This document shows, piece after piece, positions 9,326 through 18,391 of a stretch of DNA of 64,000 nucleotides (position 1 is the stretch's first letter; the number at the start of each line of letters is the position of its first letter). Origin of the DNA: Elusimicrobiota bacterium. Its GTDB lineage: Bacteria; Elusimicrobiota; Endomicrobiia; Endomicrobiales; Endomicrobiaceae. Position numbers and translations under genes: made by a program. The stretch lies in NCBI GenBank assembly GCA_017525905.1, contig JAFXSD010000024.1, positions 124,001 through 188,000 on the forward strand, in the 5' to 3' direction. A model generated the notes under the pieces. That model ran no database searches. It was not told the DNA's origin and saw only the letters and a program-made list of their open reading frames with translations.

Positions 9326-10051
9326 ATGAAGACTCGTTTGGATATTTTGATTTTTGAAAAAGGATTGGCTGAAACCCGTTCAAAGGCTCAGGCTCTTGTT
9401 ATGGCCGGTTCGGTTTTGGTTAACGGTAAAAAAATAACAAAAGCCGGAACTCAAGTTAGTACCGAAGATATTATTGAAATAGAAAAACAGAACCCGTATG
9501 TTTCAAGAGGCGGTCTAAAATTAGAGTCTGTTTTAAACTTGTTTGAATTAGATTTTAATGATAAAATCTGTATTGATATAGGTGCATCTACCGGCGGTTT
9601 TACCGATTGTATGCTTCAACACGGAGCAAAGAAAGTGTATGCCGTAGATGTCGGGACTGCTCAGCTTCATTATAAACTGAGAAATGATGCAAGGGTAGTT
9701 AATATTGAAAATGTAAATTTCAGATATTTTGATAAATCTTTACTAAAAGATGATATTGATATAATAACGATAGATGTGTCTTTTATTTCATTGGATAAAA
9801 TATTGCCGTTGGCAAGTGAAATAATAAAAAATACCGGATTTATTGTTGCGATGATAAAACCGCAGTTTGAACTTGAACCTAACGAAATAAAAAAAGGTGT
9901 AGTAAAAGATGAAAAATTAAGGCAAAAAGCTATTGATAAAATTAAAAATTTTGCTTTAAATTTGGGTTTGGAAATTATAAAAGAGCAGGATTCGGGAATA
10001 AAAGGACCTAAAGGAAATTTAGAACATTTTATATTGTTAAAAAAATATTAA
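9326..10051 (+). CDS. tlyA: TlyA-family rRNA 2'-O-methyltransferase
   Basis: An N-terminal S4 RNA-binding domain (about residues 3-62, RLDILIFEKGLAETRSKAQA) is joined to an FtsJ-like SAM-binding domain with IDIGASTGGFTDCMLQHGAK and DIITIDVSFISL. In other bacteria TlyA methylates 16S C1409 and/or 23S C1920 and is sometimes annotated as hemolysin A. The length of 241 is slightly short. It sits downstream of dxs, a common order (xseAB-ispA-dxs-tlyA). Confidence 0.92.
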   Translation: MKTRLDILIFEKGLAETRSKAQALVMAGSVLVNGKKITKAGTQVSTEDIIEIEKQNPYVSRGGLKLESVLNLFELDFNDKICIDIGASTGGFTDCMLQHGAKKVYAVDVGTAQLHYKLRNDARVVNIENVNFRYFDKSLLKDDIDIITIDVSFISLDKILPLASEIIKNTGFIVAMIKPQFELEPNEIKKGVVKDEKLRQKAIDKIKNFALNLGLEIIKEQDSGIKGPKGNLEHFILLKKY

Positions 10052-10070
10052 GTATATAGAGGAAAATTCA

Positions 10071-12509
10071 ATGCAAGAGTACAATGTTAGTGAAGTTGAA
10101 AAAAAATGGCATAAAGTTTGGGCAGATAAAAAAGTTTTTAAAGCACAAAAAGATTTGTCAAAAGAAAAATATTATATTTTGGTAATGTTGCCTTACCCTT
10201 CAGGGAATCTTCATATGGGTCATGTAAGAAATTATAGTATAGGTGATGTTTTTGCAAGATATAACAGAATGATAGGGAAAAATGTTATTCAACCTATGGG
10301 TTGGGATGCATTCGGACTTCCTGCGGAAAATGCCGCCATAAAACACAATATAGCTCCGGAAAAATGGACAAAACAAAATATTGCAAGAATGAGAGAACAA
10401 TTGAAAATGCTCGGTATATCTTATGATTGGGACAGAGAACTTGCAACCTGTGATGTGGAATACTACAAGTGGAACCAATGGATATTTTTGGAAATGTACA
10501 AGAGAGGTCTTGTATTTAGAAAAAAGTCCAATGTAAACTGGTGTCCGTCTTGTAAAACTGTTTTGGCAAACGAGCAGGTAAGTGAAGGACAATGTTGGAG
10601 ATGTCATAGTAATGTAGAACAAAAAGAATTGGAACAGTGGTTTATAAAAATTACTCAATATGCGGACGAGTTGTTGGAAGGACATAAATTATTATCCGGT
10701 TGGCCCGAACAAGTATTGTCAATGCAGAAAAACTGGATAGGAAAATCTCATGGCGCACAAATGAAGTTTGATATTGCAGGCTCCGACAAAAAATTAGAAA
10801 TATTTACAACAAGGCCTGATACTATTTTCGGTGTAACTTTCATGGTTGTTTCACCGGAACATCCAATGTTAAAAGAATTTAAATCTCAAATTAAAAATTG
10901 GGCAGAAGTAGAAAAATATATCAATGCAAGTTCTCTAAAATCCAATATCGAAAGATCGTCATCTAAAGAAAAAACAGGTGTTAAACTCGACGGAGTTTCT
11001 ATAGTTAATCCTGCAACCGGCAAAAATGTACCGCTGTTTGTTGCGGATTATGTTTTAATGGGTTACGGAACGGGAGCAATTATGGCTGTTCCAGCTCACG
11101 ATCAAAGAGATTGGGAATTTGCAAAGAAATATAATGTGGAAATTATTCCCGTAATAACAAACAAAGACGAAGATATATCAAAATCCGCTTATGAAGGTGA
11201 AGGCGTGATGGTAAATTCCGGACAGTTTAACGGAATTTCTTCACAAGACGCAAGAGTAAAAATGCCTTTATGGGTGGAAGAACAAGGTTGGGGAAAAAGA
11301 ACAACGAATTACAAATTAAGAGAATGGTTGATATCAAGACAGAGGTGTTGGGGAACACCTATACCTATGGTTCATTGTGATAAATGCGGTATAGTTCCTG
11401 TAGAAGAAAAAGACCTGCCTGTAATTTTACCTACCGATGTAAAATTTACAAATGACGGGAAATCCCCGTTACAGTCGGATGAAAAATTTGTAAATACCAC
11501 TTGTCCTAAATGCGGTGGTCCTGCAAGAAGAGAAACCGATACCATGGATACATTCGTAGATTCATCCTGGTACTTTATAAGATATACGGATGCTCATAAC
11601 GATAAAGTATGCTTTGATAAAGAAGAGGCAAATTATTGGATGCCTGTTGACCAGTATGTCGGCGGAATAGAACATGCATGTATGCATCTTATATATTCAA
11701 GATTTTGGCACAAGGTTTTAAGAGATATGGGACTTATAAAAAGTGATGAACCGTTCTTGAATCTTCTGACGCAAGGTATGGTTACACTTGGCGGGAGTGC
11801 AATGTCCAAATCAAAAGGAAATATTGTAAGCCCCGATGAAATAGTTTCAAAATACGGTGCGGATACGGCAAGACTATTTATACTTTTTGCAGCTCCTCCG
11901 GAAAAACAACTTGATTGGTCCAGTGACGGAGTTGAAGGTTGTTGGAGATTTATTAACAGAGTTTGGCGTTTACAAGAACTTGTAAATACAAAAGCTTCTG
12001 TCCCTGCAACAGAGAAAGCCAAACAAGATTTGTTGAGAGCAATGCACGTTTGTATAAAAAAAGTCGGTGAAGATATATCGGTAAAACATCAGTTTAATAC
12101 CGCAATATCCGCTGTAATGGAACTTGTTAATACAATGTACACATATAAACATCACTCAAACGATGACGGATTATCAAAACAGGTTTATGAAACAATAGTG
12201 TTGCTCCTTTCTCCTTTTACTCCGCATTTATGTGAAGAAATTTGGAACATTTTAGGTCACAATGATTGTGTATCTGTTGCACAATGGCCAAAATATGACG
12301 AAAAATATATTAAACAGGATACAATAGAAATTCCGGTTCAAGTAAACGGGAAATTGAAAGGTAAAGTAAATATTGATGTTTCCGCAGATGAACAGACTAT
12401 TAAAAATATTGTGTTGTCTGACGAGAAATTAAAAGCAATATTTGAAGGTAAAAATATTGTAAAGTTTATATATGTAAAAAATAAAATTATAAATTTGGTT
12501 GTTAAATAA
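10071..12509 (+). CDS. leuS: Leucyl-tRNA synthetase
   Basis: Charges tRNA(Leu). A class I synthetase of 812 residues with the HIGH-type motif PYPSGNLHMGH near residue 42, two Cys pairs of zinc-finger type (CPSC/CWRC and CDKC/CPKC), a CP1 editing domain including GYGTGAIMAVPAHDQRD, the leucine-specific YVGGIEHACMHLIYSRFW and the KMSKS-type loop SAMSKSKGN. GAGGAAAA precedes the ATG. lptE follows after 29 bases, as in proteobacteria. Confidence 0.97.
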   Translation: MQEYNVSEVEKKWHKVWADKKVFKAQKDLSKEKYYILVMLPYPSGNLHMGHVRNYSIGDVFARYNRMIGKNVIQPMGWDAFGLPAENAAIKHNIAPEKWTKQNIARMREQLKMLGISYDWDRELATCDVEYYKWNQWIFLEMYKRGLVFRKKSNVNWCPSCKTVLANEQVSEGQCWRCHSNVEQKELEQWFIKITQYADELLEGHKLLSGWPEQVLSMQKNWIGKSHGAQMKFDIAGSDKKLEIFTTRPDTIFGVTFMVVSPEHPMLKEFKSQIKNWAEVEKYINASSLKSNIERSSSKEKTGVKLDGVSIVNPATGKNVPLFVADYVLMGYGTGAIMAVPAHDQRDWEFAKKYNVEIIPVITNKDEDISKSAYEGEGVMVNSGQFNGISSQDARVKMPLWVEEQGWGKRTTNYKLREWLISRQRCWGTPIPMVHCDKCGIVPVEEKDLPVILPTDVKFTNDGKSPLQSDEKFVNTTCPKCGGPARRETDTMDTFVDSSWYFIRYTDAHNDKVCFDKEEANYWMPVDQYVGGIEHACMHLIYSRFWHKVLRDMGLIKSDEPFLNLLTQGMVTLGGSAMSKSKGNIVSPDEIVSKYGADTARLFILFAAPPEKQLDWSSDGVEGCWRFINRVWRLQELVNTKASVPATEKAKQDLLRAMHVCIKKVGEDISVKHQFNTAISAVMELVNTMYTYKHHSNDDGLSKQVYETIVLLLSPFTPHLCEEIWNILGHNDCVSVAQWPKYDEKYIKQDTIEIPVQVNGKLKGKVNIDVSADEQTIKNIVLSDEKLKAIFEGKNIVKFIYVKNKIINLVVK

Positions 12510-12528
12510 AAATCGTAAATCGATTTTT
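12508..12528. repeat. Short A/T-armed hairpin between leuS and lptE
   Basis: AAAAATCG, loop TAAAT, CGATTTTT, ending just before the AAGGAG of lptE. Same design as the hairpins at 7410, 20879, 23255 and 62323. Confidence 0.5.
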
Positions 12529-12538
12529 AAGGAGTTTT

Positions 12539-13093
12539 ATGAAAAAATTATATTTGTTTGTTGTTTCATTATTTGCTTTGTTATGTGCTTGTGCGGCACC
12601 TTATGATCCTGCACCTCAGTTGTTACCTTCTTATGTTAAAAATGTTTATGTAAGGCCTGTTGTAAACAATACAAATCAGTATGGTTTGGAAGATAAATTT
12701 ACAAAAGCGATAATAGATGAATTTATGAGAGACGGCAGGTTATCCGTGGTAACAACGGAAGAAGAAGCAGACGGTGTAGTTGTTTGTGAAATAAAAAGGT
12801 ATGTTTTACAACCTTTAACTTACGATGCAAATATGGTAACGGAACAATATAAATTATGGGTTCTTATTAATGCTTTTTTTATTGATAAACATGAAAATGT
12901 TACATTATGGGTTGAACCTAATATGGAAGGAATACAAATATATTCAGACAGTGTAAAAGTGGGTTTCGGCGGGATGACGGAAGAAGAGGCAAGGGAGTAT
13001 ATTTGGGAAAAATTATCCAGGGATATAGTTAAAAGAACGGTTAGGGGTTTCGGAAGTGCAAGTGGAATCTCGGAAAGAAAAGTTCAGGATTAA
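12539..13093 (+). CDS. lptE: LPS-assembly lipoprotein LptE-like
   Basis: A 184-residue lipoprotein with a signal peptide ending in a lipobox-like LCAC (residues 15-18, lipidated Cys expected at 18). The mature part has the LptE pattern: PSYVKNVYVRPVVNNTNQYGLEDKFT, a helix, a strand with RLSVVTTEEEADGVVVCEI, and a later amphipathic helix. In Gram-negative bacteria LptE plugs the LptD barrel that inserts LPS in the outer membrane. Its place right after leuS is the conserved one. No lptD is in the window. Confidence 0.8.
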   Translation: MKKLYLFVVSLFALLCACAAPYDPAPQLLPSYVKNVYVRPVVNNTNQYGLEDKFTKAIIDEFMRDGRLSVVTTEEEADGVVVCEIKRYVLQPLTYDANMVTEQYKLWVLINAFFIDKHENVTLWVEPNMEGIQIYSDSVKVGFGGMTEEEAREYIWEKLSRDIVKRTVRGFGSASGISERKVQD

Positions 13094-13122
13094 TTGATAA
13101 AAACATTGTAATAATATAGAAT
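13094..13122 (+). promoter_or_regulatory. Promoter of coaD, near-leaderless
   Basis: TTGATA (13094-13099), 17 bases, TAGAAT (13117-13122). The expected start point is at or one base before the ATG at 13130, and no ribosome-binding site is present. Confidence 0.55.
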
Positions 13123-13129
13123 ATAAATT

Positions 13130-13627
13130 ATGAAAAATAAAAAAATAATAGCTGTTTATCCGGGAAGTTTTGACCCTCCGACAAACGGACATATCGATAT
13201 TATTGGAAGGGCTGCAAAAATTTTTCCGGAAGTAATTGTTGCCATTACACACAATTATAATAAAAGTCATATGTTTTCATTGGATGAAAGACTTTCGATG
13301 ATGAGAGAGTCTGTCAGTAAAATAAAAAATGTAAAAGTTTCTTCTTTTACGGGATTATTGGTGGATTATCTTAACGAAATAGATAGTTTTTGTATAGTGA
13401 GGGGCTTAAGGGCTTTATCGGATTTTGAATATGAATTCCAGATGGCTTTAATGAACAGGAAACTAAAGAAAGATGTTGAAACAATATTTTTAATGCCTGA
13501 TCAGGAATATACTTTTTTATCTTCAAGTATGGTTAAAGAAATTGCATCTTTAGGAGGAGATTTTAAAAATTTTGTTCCTGGAGTTGTTTATAAAAAAATA
13601 AAAAAAAAGAACAGCTCAAATATATAA
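13130..13627 (+). CDS. coaD: Phosphopantetheine adenylyltransferase
   Basis: Makes dephospho-CoA from 4'-phosphopantetheine and ATP, the fourth step of CoA synthesis. The nucleotidyltransferase motif YPGSFDPPTNGHIDII is near residue 8, with RGLRALSDFEYEFQMALMNR in the middle and the C-terminal SSSMVKEIA loop. The 165 residues are normal for the hexameric enzyme. It appears to have its own promoter with no leader, although it follows lptE by only 36 bases. Confidence 0.96.
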   Translation: MKNKKIIAVYPGSFDPPTNGHIDIIGRAAKIFPEVIVAITHNYNKSHMFSLDERLSMMRESVSKIKNVKVSSFTGLLVDYLNEIDSFCIVRGLRALSDFEYEFQMALMNRKLKKDVETIFLMPDQEYTFLSSSMVKEIASLGGDFKNFVPGVVYKKIKKKNSSNI

Positions 13628-13635
13628 ATTAGTGA

Positions 13636-13672
13636 GTTTGTCTCAAGCAGACATAAACTTCGGTGTGCAAGC
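13636..13672 (+). other. Intergenic hairpin with a shared TAAACTTCGGTG motif
   Basis: GTTTGTCT (13636-13643) pairs imperfectly with AGACATAAAC (13649-13658), followed by CTTCGGTGTGCAAGCC. The string TAAACTTCGGTG followed closely by TGTGC recurs in the hairpin after dnaK at 58254-58273. No T-run follows, so it is not a clear terminator; function unknown. Confidence 0.35.
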
Positions 13673-13742
13673 CATGAATTAATCTTTGATAGATAATAAT
13701 ATTTTACATATGGGAAGAAAATAATTTTTTGGGGTGTTTTTG

Positions 13743-14171
13743 ATGTCAGATAAAAAGAAATTTAATATTATTGAAATAATAATTGCAGTGGCAATTATTG
13801 TGTTGATTACATTCGTTGTGTATCCTAAATTTCTTGATATAATCCGTAAATCGAATGAATCTGCAAGCAGAGCAAATCTTTTAGCATTAAGAACGGCAAT
13901 AGCAGTTTATTACGGAGAAAATGAAGGGCATTTTCCGGATGAAAATATTGTTGAACAGTTGCTTAGTGAAGACGGTAAATATATAAAATATATACCGGAA
14001 TTATATTGCCCGCCTTATCATAATCCTACCACAGAAATAACAACTCGCCCAACGGGAGATTCGGGTAAATGGGCCTATCAAGTTGAAGATAGCCAAGACA
14101 GACAAGCAGGCGAACTTTGGATAGATTGTAATCAGAAAGATTCTAAAGGTGTTGTTTGGAATACATATTAA
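13743..14171 (+). CDS. Type IV pilin-like / pseudopilin
   Basis: A 142-residue protein with a very short charged leader (MSDKKK) and then FNIIEIIIAVAIIVLITF, the hydrophobic N-terminal helix of type IV pilins and type II secretion pseudopilins with the conserved Glu at +5. The globular part includes YYGENEGHFPDE and a C-terminal WAYQVEDSQD as in major-pseudopilin-like proteins. The residue before the expected cleavage point is Lys, not the near-universal Gly (see findings). The start ATG 13743 has GGGGTG upstream; an in-frame GTG at 13734 lies inside that site. A prepilin peptidase gene follows after 10 bases. Confidence 0.85.
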   Translation: MSDKKKFNIIEIIIAVAIIVLITFVVYPKFLDIIRKSNESASRANLLALRTAIAVYYGENEGHFPDENIVEQLLSEDGKYIKYIPELYCPPYHNPTTEITTRPTGDSGKWAYQVEDSQDRQAGELWIDCNQKDSKGVVWNTY

Positions 14172-14181
14172 GGATTTTTTG

Positions 14182-14994
14182 ATGTTTGAAAGAATACTTG
14201 TGTTCTTGTTCGGTTTGATAATGGGCAGTTTTGCAAATGTATGTATATATAGAATGCCGAAAAATTTATCGATATTTAAGCCGAATTTCCGTTGCATGAA
14301 TTGTAATAGTTTTATCAAGTGGTACGATAATATTCCCATCATAAGTTATATATTGCTTAAAGGTAAATGCAGGAGTTGCGGTTCAAAAATAGCATTTATT
14401 TATCCTGCAATGGAATTGATTTGCGGATTGTTGTTTTTATCAATGTTTTATTTGTTCGGTTTTTCATTTGCATTAATTCCGTTTTGTTTATTATTATTTT
14501 CTTTATTGGTTATAACTGCAATAGATTTTAAATTTCAAATAATTCCGGATGAAATTTCTTTTATGTTGATGGTAGTTGGAAGTATATCTTGTTTTTGTAA
14601 TCCGGTTCTTGGAAATACAACAGGGCAAAGAATATTGAATTCCTTTTTAGGTTTTTTTGCCGGAGGCGGTTCTTTGTTTCTTGTTGCGGTTATAGGTAAA
14701 TTGATTTTTAAAAAAGATGTAATGGGTGGCGGAGACATAAAGTTGATGGCAGGAGTAGGCTCTTTTATAGGATGTGGAAAAGTATTATTTGCTATTTTTA
14801 TTGCTTCACTGTTAGGCAGCATAGTAGGTATGTCTCTAATAATATTCAAAAAAATTATTAAAAAGCAGGAAATAGCTTTTGGACCTTATTTGGCATTGGG
14901 AACATATTTAACATTGTTTTTGCCGGCTCCTCATATTGTTATAAATTGGATTATGACAATTGAGGAAAAAATTTTAGTAAAACTTATTAATTGA
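14182..14994 (+). CDS. pilD: Prepilin peptidase / N-methyltransferase
   Basis: An inner-membrane aspartyl protease that cuts type IV prepilin leaders and methylates the new N-terminus. The N-terminal half has GSFANVCIYRMP and two CxxC pairs (CMNC, CRSC) of the zinc-bound cytosolic methylase domain. The protease Asp residues lie in ITAIDFKFQIIPDE and GGGDIKLMAGVGSFIG. About eight TM helices; 270 residues from the ATG at 14182, which has AAGGA upstream. It likely serves the pseudopilin upstream and perhaps the Flp/TadE proteins at 45 kb, since no separate Tad peptidase is in the window. Confidence 0.93.
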   Translation: MFERILVFLFGLIMGSFANVCIYRMPKNLSIFKPNFRCMNCNSFIKWYDNIPIISYILLKGKCRSCGSKIAFIYPAMELICGLLFLSMFYLFGFSFALIPFCLLLFSLLVITAIDFKFQIIPDEISFMLMVVGSISCFCNPVLGNTTGQRILNSFLGFFAGGGSLFLVAVIGKLIFKKDVMGGGDIKLMAGVGSFIGCGKVLFAIFIASLLGSIVGMSLIIFKKIIKKQEIAFGPYLALGTYLTLFLPAPHIVINWIMTIEEKILVKLIN

Positions 14995-15012
14995 AATTCA
15001 GGTATAAATATT

Positions 15013-16605
15013 ATGTTATATGCAAGTAAAAATAATTCGGTTATAATAGCATTTATCATATCTGTTTTAATGGTAATTGCTATTCTGTCAAAATTTTCAT
15101 TTGTCTTTCCGATACAAAGTGCAATTTTTTTGTTGTCGTTGCTGTTGTTTGTATATTTGGCAAATACAAATAAATTTAAAATTAATTCATATATCGTTAC
15201 ATCATTGTTGTTTTTTGTAATGTGTTGCTTGTCTTATATAGGAGCTGATTTTAAAGTAAATGTCAGAGATTATCTTGTTGTTTTAGGTTCTGCATTGTTA
15301 TCAGGTTTTTCCTTTTCCTTTTTATCTTTGGAGTGGAAGAAAAAAGTATTATTTATCCCTCTGTTCATTTCTTTGTGGCTATCAATGATATTGTTTACAA
15401 GATTTGTTACAAATCCGCAAGGTTTTTTCTATGTAGATAATTTTTATGAAACAATGGCATTGAATATAAATGTTATTGCCGGATTTCTTGTGTTGGTTTA
15501 TCCGTTGTTTTTTATTTTTATTAAAGAACAAAAAAACACAAAAGTTTTTGTTGCAATGATGCTTTTTGTTTTACTTGCAATATTTCTTACAAAATGCAGA
15601 ATTGTAATTTTGTTGTCTTCAATTTCAACTTTGATGTTTTTATTTGAGTATAGAAAAAATAAAATTGTTAAAATTCTGTTAATATTGTTTACATTATTGC
15701 TGATATCGGGAATATGTTATATTTCTTTTTTAAAATTTTCATACAACAGTGTAAACGACAGAATTATATGGTGGAAAACAGCATTTTTAATTTTTAAAGA
15801 AAATATATTGTTCGGTTGCGGTTTCGGTAACTATATGGTTTTGTTTAAAACTTTCAGACCGGAACTTGTATTAAATACAATATTTGCACATAATATATTT
15901 ATGCAGTTGTTGGCGGAAGTAGGTATGCTCGGGACATTAAGTTTTTTTGCATTGATATTTTCTTTTTATAATAAAATTTTTAAAAAAATAGCAGAACAAA
16001 AAGATGTTTATTTCTATTGTTATATAGCGATAAGCATAACCTCTTTTCTTTTAGTAAATTTATTTGATTACGGTTTCTTTGTTCCGGCAAACATGTTAAT
16101 ATTCTTCATAATTTTTTCATCTGCTTTTGATACTGTAGGTGAAAAAAGAAAGTTACAAAAAATGAGTGTAATTGTTTCTTTGGTATTATATCTTTTGATT
16201 TTTGTGTTTCTTGCAAAACCGGTTATAGCAAATAATTATTATAAAAAAGGAATTGATTTGTATGTCGCGGGACATTACAAAATAGCTATAGAAGAATTTG
16301 ATAAAGCAATAAAATTCGATAAAAATAATCCGGAATATTATGCACAGGTCTCGAGAGCATATTTTGCTCTTTATGATAAGAACAGAGATGAATCCGGAGA
16401 AAAATATGCTGATAAATCTATAGAATATTTAAGTAAAGCTATAAGTTTAAATAATTATGAATCACAATTGAAAGCATCGTTAGCTGCTGTTTATTGGAAT
16501 TGTGATAAACAAGAAGAAGCTTTGAAAACTATACAAGAAGCCATAAAATATGATAAATTTAATCCTTATTACGAAGAATATTATTATAAAATAAAAAATT
16601 TTTAG
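15013..16605 (+). CDS. O-antigen ligase-like membrane protein with C-terminal TPRs
   Basis: 530 residues: about 11-12 TM helices, then a soluble C-terminus. The large periplasmic loop carries the Wzy_C pattern (RIIWWKTAFLIFKENILFGC, then AHNIFMQLLAEVGMLGTLSF). The last 120 residues are TPR-like repeats (YKIAIEEFDKAIKFDKNNPE and YLSKAISLNNY). Families of this shape ligate or polymerise surface glycans, or glycosylate pilins (PilO/PglL type). The position after a pilin and prepilin peptidase leaves pilin glycosylation open. The exact acceptor cannot be read from the sequence. Confidence 0.75.
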   Translation: MLYASKNNSVIIAFIISVLMVIAILSKFSFVFPIQSAIFLLSLLLFVYLANTNKFKINSYIVTSLLFFVMCCLSYIGADFKVNVRDYLVVLGSALLSGFSFSFLSLEWKKKVLFIPLFISLWLSMILFTRFVTNPQGFFYVDNFYETMALNINVIAGFLVLVYPLFFIFIKEQKNTKVFVAMMLFVLLAIFLTKCRIVILLSSISTLMFLFEYRKNKIVKILLILFTLLLISGICYISFLKFSYNSVNDRIIWWKTAFLIFKENILFGCGFGNYMVLFKTFRPELVLNTIFAHNIFMQLLAEVGMLGTLSFFALIFSFYNKIFKKIAEQKDVYFYCYIAISITSFLLVNLFDYGFFVPANMLIFFIIFSSAFDTVGEKRKLQKMSVIVSLVLYLLIFVFLAKPVIANNYYKKGIDLYVAGHYKIAIEEFDKAIKFDKNNPEYYAQVSRAYFALYDKNRDESGEKYADKSIEYLSKAISLNNYESQLKASLAAVYWNCDKQEEALKTIQEAIKYDKFNPYYEEYYYKIKNF

Positions 16606-16610
16606 TTTGT

Positions 16611-17642
16611 TTGTTGTTGGGGGAAATTATAAAAAAACATATTTTTAAAATTATCTTAGGTTGTTTAATAAGTTTATTGTTGATATATTTATGCATAAGA
16701 AATATAGACTTTAAACAATCTGTTTCTTTACTTAAAAATGCGGACATATCTTTAATAATAACAGGTGTTATTATATATATCTCTTCCTATCTTGTAAGAG
16801 GTTTCAGGTGGGATTATATTCTTGCTCCTTTAAAAAAGATGAAAGTTTTTCAAAGTTTTTATTATTTGGTTTTCGGTTTTTTTATGAACAATATTTTGCC
16901 GTTAAGATTAGGTGAATTTGTAAGAGCCATCGTTGCCGGTAAAAAACTGGGAATATCAAAGAGCGGTGTTTTTGCAACTATTGTTGTTGAAAGATTAATG
17001 GATGTCGTGATTTTTATATTATCATTTTTCTTAATAGCAATGTTTATTCCCAATATTCCGAATTGGTTACAAAAATCTTTTATATTGTGTACCATAGTTT
17101 TCGGTTTAATGTTTATAGCTTTATTTTTTATGTCAAAAAAAGAAGAGAACTTTTTAAAAATTTTATATAAGTTTCATTTACCTTTAAAACTTACCGAATT
17201 TATCAAATCGATTTTCTTGAAATTTGCAAGCGGCTTGAAATTCTTTCAAAACAGAAAGTTGTTTATTGTTGTTTTTTTAACATCAATAATTATATGGGTA
17301 ATAGAATCATATGCTTATAAAACTTTATTTTTAGCATTTGGTTTAAAAGTAACAGCGGTACAATGTTTATTTGTTATTGTTACAACCGGTGTTGCAACAA
17401 TGATTCCGACTGCACCGGGTTTTATCGGGGCAATAGAAAGTGTAGGAATGATTACGTTGGGACTTTTCGGAATTGAAGAAACAACAGCTTTTACGGCTAT
17501 GGCAGCAACACATTTTATAGAGATGATGTCAGTATATCTTTTAGGTATAATAGGAATGATAAAAGAAAAAATTTCTTTTTCTGATTTGTTTGATTTTGCA
17601 TTAAAACAACATCAAGATACGGAAGAAATAAATGGAAAATAA
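16611..17642 (+). CDS. LPG-synthase-like (UPF0104/AglD) membrane protein
   Basis: About 343 residues, eight or so TM helices, with the family signatures YLVRGFRWDYIL, NNILPLRLGEFVRA, FATIVVERLMDV and MIPTAPGFIGAIE of the flippase-like part of lysylphosphatidylglycerol synthases. Family members flip or move lipids and lipid-linked sugars. The start is unclear: the frame opens with three TTG codons directly after the previous stop and has no ATG. A strong GGGGGA (16619-16624) lies after those TTGs, next to an in-frame ATT/ATA. The end overlaps the next glycosyltransferase gene, suggesting joint function. Confidence 0.8.
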   Translation: MLLGEIIKKHIFKIILGCLISLLLIYLCIRNIDFKQSVSLLKNADISLIITGVIIYISSYLVRGFRWDYILAPLKKMKVFQSFYYLVFGFFMNNILPLRLGEFVRAIVAGKKLGISKSGVFATIVVERLMDVVIFILSFFLIAMFIPNIPNWLQKSFILCTIVFGLMFIALFFMSKKEENFLKILYKFHLPLKLTEFIKSIFLKFASGLKFFQNRKLFIVVFLTSIIIWVIESYAYKTLFLAFGLKVTAVQCLFVIVTTGVATMIPTAPGFIGAIESVGMITLGLFGIEETTAFTAMAATHFIEMMSVYLLGIIGMIKEKISFSDLFDFALKQHQDTEEINGK

Positions 17643-18390
17643 AAAAAGTAAAATTGTTGTAGTTATGCCGGCCTATAATGCCGCACAAACTTTGCAAAAA
17701 ACAATTAATTCTATCCCTAAAAATTCCTATGACGAAATTTTATTGGTTGATGATAATTCAAAAGACGATACAGTCAAAATAGCAAAGGAGTTAGGCCTAA
17801 AAGTTATAAAGCATAATAAAAACCTGGGATATGGCGCGAATCAAAAAACTTGTTATAAAGCTGCACTTGAAATGGGTGCAGATATTATTGTTATGGTTCA
17901 TCCCGATTATCAGTATGATCCTCGTCTTGTTCCTTTTCTAGTTGGATTAATCGAACAAGATATTTGTGATGTTATGTTTGCAAACAGGATAAGAACAAGA
18001 GAAGAAGCTTTAAAAGGTGGAATGCCTTGGTATAAATATTTTTTTAACAGATGTTTGACGATTATTGAAAATGTTGTTTTGGGCTTAAACTTGGGAGAAT
18101 ACCATACAGGATATAGGGCTTATTCAAGGAAAGTTTTGGAATCGATAAACTTTAAAGCAAATTCAGATGATTTTGTTTTTGATCAACACATTGTTGTTCA
18201 AATTGCATTGGCAGGTTTTAGGATAGGAGATATTCCTGTTCCAACAAAATATTTTCCAGAGGCATCTTCAATAAATTTCAAAAGAAGTGTAAAATATGGT
18301 TTCGGGATATTATGGATATTAGTAAAATATATACTACATAAATGGAAAATAGTAAAATATAAACAATTTGAAATAAAAAAGGAGAAGTAA
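17632..18390 (+). CDS. GT2 glycosyltransferase, dolichyl/polyprenyl-phosphate sugar synthase-like
   Basis: 252 residues with a GT-A fold: [17 protein letters not shown], the nucleotide-binding Asp pair in [27 protein letters not shown], the metal site [10 protein letters not shown], and the acceptor region with [13 protein letters not shown]. This is the DPM1/polyprenyl-phosphate glycosyltransferase pattern; there is no C-terminal TM pair. It overlaps the upstream LPG-synthase-like gene by 11 bases, so it probably loads a sugar on a lipid that this membrane protein handles. Confidence 0.82.
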   Translation: MENKKSKIVVVMPAYNAAQTLQKTINSIPKNSYDEILLVDDNSKDDTVKIAKELGLKVIKHNKNLGYGANQKTCYKAALEMGADIIVMVHPDYQYDPRLVPFLVGLIEQDICDVMFANRIRTREEALKGGMPWYKYFFNRCLTIIENVVLGLNLGEYHTGYRAYSRKVLESINFKANSDDFVFDQHIVVQIALAGFRIGDIPVPTKYFPEASSINFKRSVKYGFGILWILVKYILHKWKIVKYKQFEIKKEK

Positions 18391-18391
18391 A

